DNA of 64,000 nucleotides from assembly GCA_029582265.1 (NCBI GenBank), contig CM055816.1, positions 36,578,220 to 36,642,219 of the forward strand, read 5' to 3'. The notes under the pieces were generated by a model. The model had not been told where the DNA came from and made no database searches. It worked only from the letters and a program-made list of their open reading frames with translations. The position numbers and the translations under genes were made by a program. Positions within the stretch are counted from its first letter, which is position 1, and each line of letters starts with the position of its first letter. The DNA comes from Zoroaster sp. YZ-2022. Lineage: Eukaryota; Echinodermata; Asteroidea; Forcipulatida; Zoroasteridae. Positions 59,351 to 64,000 of the stretch are shown here, in pieces.

Positions 59351-59482
59351 GAATAAATAAATAAATAAATAATAAACACTTGTAAACTTTTTCAAGGAAA
59401 ATTTTATTCAAAAGCTCCTTGAAAAACAGTATTTACAAGTATATATATTTTGTATAATCATTAGAAAGTATTAAAGTTGTAA

Positions 59483-59593
59483 TTAAATTAACCATGTCAG
59501 TTTACGAGTAGTATCAAGACAACCTCCAGTGTTAAGGGTAACTACCGAGAGCGCCATAAGCAAAGAAATGAGAGTGTACAGTCTATCCATCAT
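59483..59593 (-). pseudogene. LINE ORF2 start (endonuclease N-terminus?)
   Basis: MMDRLYTLISLLMALSVV continues TLNTGGCLDTTRKLTW and then a stop. VVTLNTGG resembles the first strand of APE-type LINE endonucleases (xxTLNVxGL), and the position just after ORF1 agrees. It is 36 residues, against roughly 900 or more expected for a complete ORF2. Confidence 0.45.
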
Positions 59594-59606
59594 GAATTTA
59601 AGGAAA

Positions 59607-61494
59607 TTAGGATTCGAGTTTCTTAACCAGTTTGCGAATCCTATGCTGCATGTTGTAGGGCACCAGGGAACTATTGTTTAAGGGCCTCAGTTGTTGTATG
59701 AGGCCCTGAATGTCCTTGGTGAAGGTCTGGGCGATGGACATGGGGTTTCTTTGTGACTTTACTTTAGACAGGAATTTAACGATTTGTGACTCGTTTAGGG
59801 GACCGGGCATAATAGGAAGCACTATCTGGGATGATTCATCATCAGTGGATGGTTGTGAACCATCCCAGGTAGAGAGTCGGTGTCCGATGCTGCAACTACG
59901 GAGTTCGGAAAGGGGTAGACGTGGAGGTGGGGGTTGGGGGTAGGTTTAGGGACGGATCTTGGGGCAGGGATGGGGGCAGGGATGGGGACAGGGGTGGGGG
60001 CGGGTCTTGGGCTGGGGTGGGAGTGGAGCTAGCTGTAGGGGCGGGGCTATGGGCAGGAGTGGGGGCAGGGACGGACTGAGGGAGGGGAAGGGGTGGGGGC
60101 GGGAGCAGGGCTAGTGACAGGGGTAGAGTGTGGGGTAGCGGGTGATGAGGACTAGAGGGGAGGACTGAGTGTCAAAATCCATGTGTCGTGTCATCAGGTG
60201 TGTCGTTATCGAGGATCTGCGAGAAGGGTCGGGTCTGGGGTTCAGGGCTTGGGCCTTTTTCCTTGGTTACGTTGGGGCTGCAGGGATTCAGGGATACCAG
60301 GTGAGGTGTGTCATCTTCAGGTTTCTGGGGCGAAAACTTGCGCTTGGTGACAACCTCAGTGAAGAGCCTAGTGAGGGAGGGGAGTGCCAAAATAAGAATT
60401 GGGTTGTCACGAGCAGGTGACTTAAGAGCTGTTTTCACCGTGGGGACCCGGACGAGGTCGGCGGCAGACTCCACCCAGCAGGACCACTAGCCCCACCGGC
60501 CGCAGTCGCAGCCGAAGCTGCGACCGGCTTGTCGGATGAGGCCGAGGGCCCAGCAGAGGAGGCGCCCGCCCCCGAGGACCCCGCCGCAGGAGCCCCCAGG
60601 TGTGAAAGGGGGCGGGGCTTAGGTACGGGGGCAATTCTATGTTTGAAAACCTCCTGCGACGGAGTGGGGTACAAGATGGCGGCCTTGGAGGGTCCGGCTA
60701 GTGGGGTGGTATTAGAGGGTTCTGTGGTGGGCGGGGCGGTGGAGGGGTTGGACTTCTTAGGGAGGTGTTTGGGGTCAGATTTCTTATTCTTACCGTGAAC
60801 GAAAGTTGGTGGGGGGTTGAGGGGGTTGGTCGGTTCTTGTGATTCGTCGTCGTTGTCGGGTGGGGGGCGGGGCTTCTTGCAGGAGCGACTGATGTGGCCA
60901 AACTCACCGCAGTTGAAGCATCGCACCGACTCCGTAGATAAAAAACACGATAGTTAGCACCAGAAAAGGAGAAATTAATGTGACCGGGGAGGTGACGTTG
61001 GGTTTGACTAGGACCTGGACGTGGCGGCGAAATGACATTATATGGGACAGCTGTTTGTTCTTAAAACCAAGGGTATGGGCCGAATAGGGATACAACTTTA
61101 CAAAAGCTCGATATGTTGTGAAGAAGGACAGAATTAGGGATTTCGGGATATACATTAGACAAGGTTAGGCGGGTGGTTGGTTGAACAGGGGCTGAGTTCC
61201 AGAAAGGAGTCGCCGTGGGTAAGACCCAGCGAAATAGCTTCGCTACCTCCCTCTAGAACCCAGGTACACGCAATACGGTTATTAGAAATTCTACTTGCAG
61301 AGACAACATGAATGTGTGTTGGCATACAATTGTTAAATTCCTGCATATAGGATTCAATGGACACATTGTTATGACTCTGAAGACGCCCCATTCTTCCTGG
61401 TGACGCCCGCGAACGGTTCGTCACCAGGAACAATGGGATTGGGGCCAGCCACGCTTGGCTGACCCACGCCTGATGTTCCAGCCTGACTGGCCAT
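59607..61494 (-). pseudogene. LINE ORF1 (Gag-like, CCHC zinc knuckle), frameshifted
   Basis: Likely start at 61494 (MASQAGTSGVGQPSVAGP). Pieces in alternating frames follow: NNVSIESYMQEFNNCMPTHI with TWVLEGGSEAISLG, then YIPKSLILSFFTTYRAFVKL, and from 60926 CFNCGEFGHISRSC, a CX2CX4HX4C knuckle. After it comes a long Pro/Ser/Ala/Thr-rich tail and a final helix-prone segment (NESQIVKFLSKVKSQRNPM ... IRKLVKKLES). At least three frame changes are needed. Such proteins bind the LINE RNA in the retrotransposition complex. The order (ORF1 with CCHC, then ORF2) fits Tx1-type LINEs. Confidence 0.7.
59925..60165 (+). repeat. G-rich tract with many G runs
   Basis: The + strand has at least 15 runs of three or more G in about 200 bp (GGTGGGGGTTGGGGGTAGG, GGGGCAGGGATGGGGGC). 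It could form G-quadruplexes. On the coding (-) strand it would encode a Pro/Ala/Thr-rich linker of ORF1, with frame breaks. Confidence 0.7.
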
Positions 61495-61708
61495 GGCGGC
61501 CAGCCCAGCAAAAACGACTACACAAACTAAACAAAAAATACACATAAAATACACGAAAATAACAGATACTTAAACGGTGGGCTTGGTCTATGGGTATCTA
61601 TATACAATAAATTACACTATAATATAAATACAAGGACCTTACCAGGTCAGAGAGAGCTAAGATTTAGGCCTTACACGGGAGCTCGAAAAGAAACACGTCC
61701 GTCCTCGG

Positions 61709-62325
<617 letters not shown>

Positions 62326-63110
62326 AATTAAATATTAAATATTAAAAATTAAAAATTAAAAATTAACAAAAATACATTTGTAAATTCAACAATCTTGTTA
62401 TTGGAGATACCGCGGCAAGAAACAACAAATTCTGTTTAAATATAGACATATTTGTCAGCAGGTTCATTGGTCTGATTATAAGTCATTGATGTATAATTAA
62501 GACCTTGGGATGATGTATTATTTTATTAAAAGGGTGTACTATACAAAGGATTAAAGGTAGGCAATTTAATGAGAGGTCAAGAGTAAGCTATTTAGTAATT
62601 CGAACTTTGATACCGAGTCATTCATTACCTGTTCAGAACCTCAGGGTGATGTCCCAGTTCAACCAGCATAAACGCCATCATATTAGCTGTAGTCTCTTGA
62701 CCTTTAAATTATAATAAATATTGCAAATATTTGTTGGAAATTTTTGAGTAAAAAGGTACGAGACAATTAATTTTATAAAATGATCACAAAATAATTAACT
62801 TAATTATAACTAGGCCTATATGTTTATAACCCCACAACCTAGTTAGTGAAAGATGACCTGCAACCGCCAGTCATTGTTTAGGTTTGTATAATTTTTGTGT
62901 ATGATCTTTATACAACATTACAAAAATACAACATTAATTTGTGGATCTCAGCAGCAAAGGGGGACATGTGCCTCCATTTTTTCACCATGCATGTAAATTT
63001 AACATAGGGTATATTTGTTTACTCCTTTATTGGCAATATGCCTAGGCCCCTATCTGCCTTGTGCCCTCCTTAGATCCGTGCCTAAAACATGTTATTGGTC
63101 TCAAAACTGA
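62326..63110. other. Anonymous AT-rich sequence
   Basis: Starts with short AAATATT/AAAATT repeats (to about 62365), then AT-rich single-copy-looking sequence. No open frame above background, no splice-like exon and no terminal repeat recognised. Confidence 0.6.
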
Positions 63111-63111
63111 C

Positions 63112-63340
63112 CTTAAATAGCATTGATAACGAATACAACCAGTAGCACAATCTAACTTGCTTCAACATATTGAAATAGTAATGATAACGAATACAATTAG
63201 CAGCACAATCTAACTTGCTTCAACATAAATAGCAATGATAACGAATACAACCAGCAGCACAATCTAACCAAAATGTAAAATTGTTACCCTACTAACCAGC
63301 TGTGCTTCAACATATTAAAATAACAATGATAGCGAATACA
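63112..63340. repeat. Tandem repeat with ~55 bp unit, four copies
   Basis: GATAACGAATACAA (or GATAGCGAATACAA) recurs near 63125, 63183, 63237 and 63328, each followed by CAGCACAATCTAACTTGCTT-like sequence except the last, which abuts the Helentron-like 3' end. Spacing is 58, 54 and 91 bases. Confidence 0.8.
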
Positions 63341-63341
63341 A

Positions 63342-64000
63342 CTAGAGCTTAAGTGTTTGTTAGAACAAACACACGGTGTTCGAGTCAACTTCCGGTTCAA
63401 TCAACGATGATGTAAATATTATATTGTGCAAGGGTTTATCATCTTTTATAATAACAATATCAATTTCATATTCAAAAGACATATCAATTTTGCGTTAGAA
63501 TGTGTTAAATTTGAACTTCCTGTTTGGACAGGAAGTAAAGGTCAGATTAGGTGGTTTGAAGGTAATATATGACCTCATGATTATGAAAAAATAACAAATT
63601 TGTCAACTTATACATCAAATTGAAGCTATGAGATATGACCTTTTAAATTTGTAAAATCGTTACTTCGTGTGCCACTAATTAGACCATTGTCAAAGCATTT
63701 ATGGTAGCTCATTTCACAAGAATTACAAGCTATTAATGTAAGGAATTCAATTGTGTTTTTTTGTTTTCTAATAGGTCATTTAGTTCTTGAGATATTGGCT
63801 GTTGAACTTGGAAAAGTTGTGAGATTTAAGCAATAAATTAGAAATTAACAAGTGTGACTTGGACCACTATGTTTTTTATTTTAAATATTGACACTAGCCC
63901 AACACATGCTTTTCAAAAAGCATGCTAGATGATAAATCAACATTAAAAATCACTCATATGAAAATAGTTTGCCAGGGTTGTAGGCAGCCAGATCAACCTA
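63342..64000 (-). mobile_element. Helentron-like element, 3' part (runs off the window)
   Basis: CTAG 63342-63345, then on the - strand the stem TGTTTGTT/AACAAACA, preceded by CTCGAACACC. The 3' end is close to the E2/R8 type. Near 63515 AACTTCCTGTTTGGACAGGA and AAGGTCAG recall the monomer core. The rest (63560-64000) is AT-rich without a gene. The 5' end lies outside. Confidence 0.7.

Larger units (their letters stand above)
59372..61708 (-). mobile_element. LINE with ORF1 and a drastically shortened ORF2
   Basis: On the - strand: 5' UTR from 61708, an ORF1 in several frames (61494-59607), the first 36 codons of an ORF2-like frame (59593-59483), then a 3' UTR with GAATAAAATTTTCC and an (ATTT)n tail near 59370. 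The endonuclease and reverse transcriptase are missing, so an internal deletion joined the start of ORF2 to the 3' end. Flanked on both sides by AAAT repeats. Confidence 0.7.

Overview
This is a eukaryotic, AT-rich, transposon-dominated window with no intact host protein-coding gene that I can recognise. It contains spliceosomal-type exon/intron boundaries, a tRNA-derived SINE ending in GCGCTATATAAAT, Tx1/L1-like LINE remains, a Tc1 transposase, a Kolobok-like THAP element and a SAM-domain exon. Together these suggest a marine invertebrate animal, perhaps a deuterostome such as an echinoderm, hemichordate or amphioxus. That assignment is inference. Two gaps of exactly 500 N (28224-28723, 52948-53447) look like scaffolding gaps.

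Layout. 1-24357 is a head-to-tail array of non-autonomous Helitron/Helentron-like elements on the + strand. 24358-25806 is a spacer holding a GC-rich repeat and a broken gene fragment with a SAM domain. 25807-47035 is a second array of the same family on the - strand, so the two arrays converge 3' end to 3' end. The outer members (3276-8955 and 38613-45437) are inverted copies of one another, and so are several inner ones, giving a mirror-like block of about 42 kb. Each element has a 5' tip that can fold (AGGTGTTCGGG...CCCGAAACACCT), a pyrimidine tract and a conserved head containing TGACGTCA. Most then carry a tandem array of 145-150 bp monomers, and end in CCGAACACCT, a hairpin and CTAG. Four subfamilies differ in the hairpin sequence but keep its pairing. 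Some elements carry apparent captured gene pieces with splice sites.

Younger insertions are dated by empty sites elsewhere in the window: a snap-back TA MITE (591-1378), a second TA MITE (5765-6585), a Kolobok-like TTAA element with a broken THAP gene (13507-14603), and a 1.84 kb element with a TAA duplication (38624-40464).

47036-52254 is an 80-87 bp minisatellite with a roughly 1 kb higher-order period. It switches orientation at about 50.3 kb and is interrupted by a frameshifted Tc1 element. 52255-55720 is mostly anonymous sequence with a 116 bp tandem repeat and possible isolated exons. 55720-62325 is a retroposon cluster: a decayed Tx1-like LINE (+), a SINE inside its 3' UTR, and two - strand retroposons, with (AAAT)n between and around them. 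63342-64000 is the 3' part of another Helentron-like element that runs out of the window.

No tRNA, rRNA or CRISPR array was seen. Most open frames here are by-products of tandem repeats whose unit happens to be readable.
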